Of a stretch of DNA of 6,459 bases, positions 5,657-6,459 are shown piece by piece. Origin of the DNA: Alphaproteobacteria bacterium (GTDB taxonomy: Bacteria; Pseudomonadota; Alphaproteobacteria; Micavibrionales; UBA2020); NCBI GenBank assembly GCA_020853455.1, contig JADYYV010000078.1:1-6459 (forward strand), in the 5' to 3' direction. Positions within the stretch are counted from its first letter, which is position 1. Each line of letters opens with the position of its first letter. The translations under genes were made by a program, and so were the position numbers. The notes under the pieces are model-generated. The model saw nothing but the letters and a program-made list of their open reading frames with translations, was not told the DNA's origin and searched no databases.

Positions 5657-6409
5657 ATGAAAAATTTCCTGTTCGGCCTTCTGCTGGCGCTTCTGCCGGT
5701 ATCCGCCCATGCCGCCGAAGTATCGGTGATGCCGGAAAAAGACGCGGATGCCGTGGTGGTCGAGCTGTTTACCTCGCAGGGCTGTTCGTCCTGCCCGCCC
5801 GCGCAGGAATTTTTGCAGCAATTGTCGCGCCGCCCCGATGTGCTGACGCTGGAAGACCAGGTCGATTACTGGGACGCGTTAAAGACCTGGACCGGCGGCG
5901 CATGGAAAGACCCGTTTTCCGATGCGCAATGGACGGAACGGCAGGTCGCCTATAACCAGAAAATCATGGAATCCGACCGTGCCTTCACGCCCGAAATGGT
6001 GATCGACGGCAAATACCAGTCGGTCGGCAGCTCCAAATCCCAGGTGAACGGGCATATCGACGAAGCGCGCACGATCAAGCGGCAAAAATACAAAATGACG
6101 CCCAAGGTGACGCAAGATGGCCGTATGACGGTCACGGTCGAAGGCGCGCGGCTGATGGATAACGCGCAGGTCGTGCTGCTGCGGCTGACCAAGGAAGCGT
6201 CGACCGATATAAAAGGCGGCGAAAATAAAGGCAGCGTGATGAAAAGCCACAACATCGTGCGCGAAGCGATGGTGATCGGCACCTGGTCGAGCGGCAAGCA
6301 GGATTACAATTTTTCCCTCACGCGGTTCGAGGCGGGGCAGGGCTGCGCCGTGCTGCTGCAAAACCCCGAAACCTTGCAGATTTATGCGAGCGCGCTCTGC
6401 CTGATGTGA
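5657..6409 (+). CDS. Secreted thioredoxin-like DUF1223 protein with a CSSC motif
   Basis: Predicted envelope protein of the DUF1223 family, common in Alphaproteobacteria and of unknown physiological role. Residues 1-19 (MKNFLFGLLLALLPVSAHA) form a Sec signal peptide with a likely AHA|AE cleavage site. The thioredoxin-like core follows: VVVELFTSQGCSSCPPAQEFL at 33-53 with the redox pair Cys43/Cys46, then VDYWD at 69-73, WKDPFS at 83-88 and RQ at 95-96, and TPEMVIDG at 111-118 with the cis-proline position of thioredoxin folds. The C-terminal half (about 150-250) looks like beta strands and holds two more cysteines, 230 (GQGCAV) and 248 (ALCLM), which could form a structural disulfide in the periplasm. 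At 250 residues it looks complete. It starts 9 bp after coaE with an AAGGAG site, so it is probably the last gene of that transcript before dnaQ. Confidence 0.92.
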   Translation: MKNFLFGLLLALLPVSAHAAEVSVMPEKDADAVVVELFTSQGCSSCPPAQEFLQQLSRRPDVLTLEDQVDYWDALKTWTGGAWKDPFSDAQWTERQVAYNQKIMESDRAFTPEMVIDGKYQSVGSSKSQVNGHIDEARTIKRQKYKMTPKVTQDGRMTVTVEGARLMDNAQVVLLRLTKEASTDIKGGENKGSVMKSHNIVREAMVIGTWSSGKQDYNFSLTRFEAGQGCAVLLQNPETLQIYASALCLM

Positions 6410-6432
6410 CGCTAGCCAAGCGCTGATTCCCT

Positions 6433-6441
6433 TGCTATATC
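6433..6441 (+). promoter_or_regulatory. Extended -10 element before the presumed dnaQ start
   Basis: TGC followed by TATATC (6436-6441) resembles an extended -10 (TGn-TATAAT, hexamer four of six). Six bases separate it from the ATG at 6448, so transcription would begin at the start codon. No convincing -35 hexamer lies 16-18 bases upstream, and no Shine-Dalgarno sequence precedes the ATG. The rest of the 38-bp gap after the DUF1223 gene shows no intrinsic terminator. Confidence 0.35.
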
Positions 6442-6447
6442 TCAACC

Positions 6448-6459
6448 ATGCGCGAAATC
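6448..6459 (+). CDS. dnaQ: Start of dnaQ, DNA polymerase III epsilon subunit (first four codons only)
   Basis: Only ATG CGC GAA ATC, encoding Met-Arg-Glu-Ile, is visible before the window ends. Alphaproteobacterial DnaQ proteins (the 3'-5' proofreading exonuclease of the replicase) typically begin MREIVLDTETTG, and dnaQ commonly follows coaE in this class. The call rests on those four residues plus gene order, so it is an inference. A different short-lived open frame cannot be excluded from this sequence alone. Confidence 0.6.

Noticed and set aside
6411..6424. Palindromes GCTAGC and AGCGCT after the DUF1223 gene
   Set aside because: These are two separate 6-bp palindromes without a stem-loop plus T-tract, so they do not support a terminator.
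1..6459. Search for tRNA, rRNA, CRISPR array, insertion sequence or phage genes
   Set aside because: No tandem spaced repeats, transposase motifs, long terminal inverted repeats or tRNA-like segments were seen; nearly all bases lie in housekeeping-type genes.

Overview
The window looks like chromosomal DNA of an alphaproteobacterium. It is GC-rich and densely packed, with genes joined by ATGA or TAATG overlaps. It carries the DUF299 kinase–aroE–coaE–(dnaQ) order that is widespread in Alphaproteobacteria, and several proteins match alphaproteobacterial versions (HGWWL and GLGMLLHQ in AroE, CSSC-type DUF1223, TrxR-like ferredoxin reductase). I cannot place it below class level. There is no sign of mobile elements, rRNA, tRNA or CRISPR.

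Two operons diverge from an AT-rich 118-bp spacer (3237-3354). The leftward one reads, in transcription order: a 160-residue cytosolic protein of unknown function; a LOG-like Rossmann protein (TIGR00730 type) joined by a TAATG overlap; a flavin-dependent ferredoxin/flavodoxin-NADP+ reductase of the thioredoxin-reductase-like class; an unknown membrane protein with about six helices; and a [2Fe-2S] ferredoxin whose C-terminus runs off the left edge. The reductase and ferredoxin suggest an NADPH–FAD–[2Fe-2S] electron-transfer module, with the membrane protein translationally coupled to the ferredoxin.

The rightward operon reads: a DUF299 kinase/pyrophosphorylase (controls PPDK or PEP synthase, the PEP/pyruvate node); aroE (shikimate dehydrogenase, aromatic biosynthesis, which consumes PEP); coaE (last step of CoA synthesis); and a secreted thioredoxin-like DUF1223 protein. 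The last 12 bases encode Met-Arg-Glu-Ile, the usual start of alphaproteobacterial DnaQ, so dnaQ probably follows. Compared with the common arrangement, maf is absent between the DUF299 gene and aroE, and the DUF1223 gene sits between coaE and dnaQ.

Most of the window is ordinary housekeeping DNA. The points worth checking are three genes without a Shine-Dalgarno sequence that have -10-like hexamers placed as for leaderless transcripts, a perfect 8-bp dyad in the divergent promoter region, the altered LOG-type active-site region, and the uncharacterised reductase–membrane protein–ferredoxin set.
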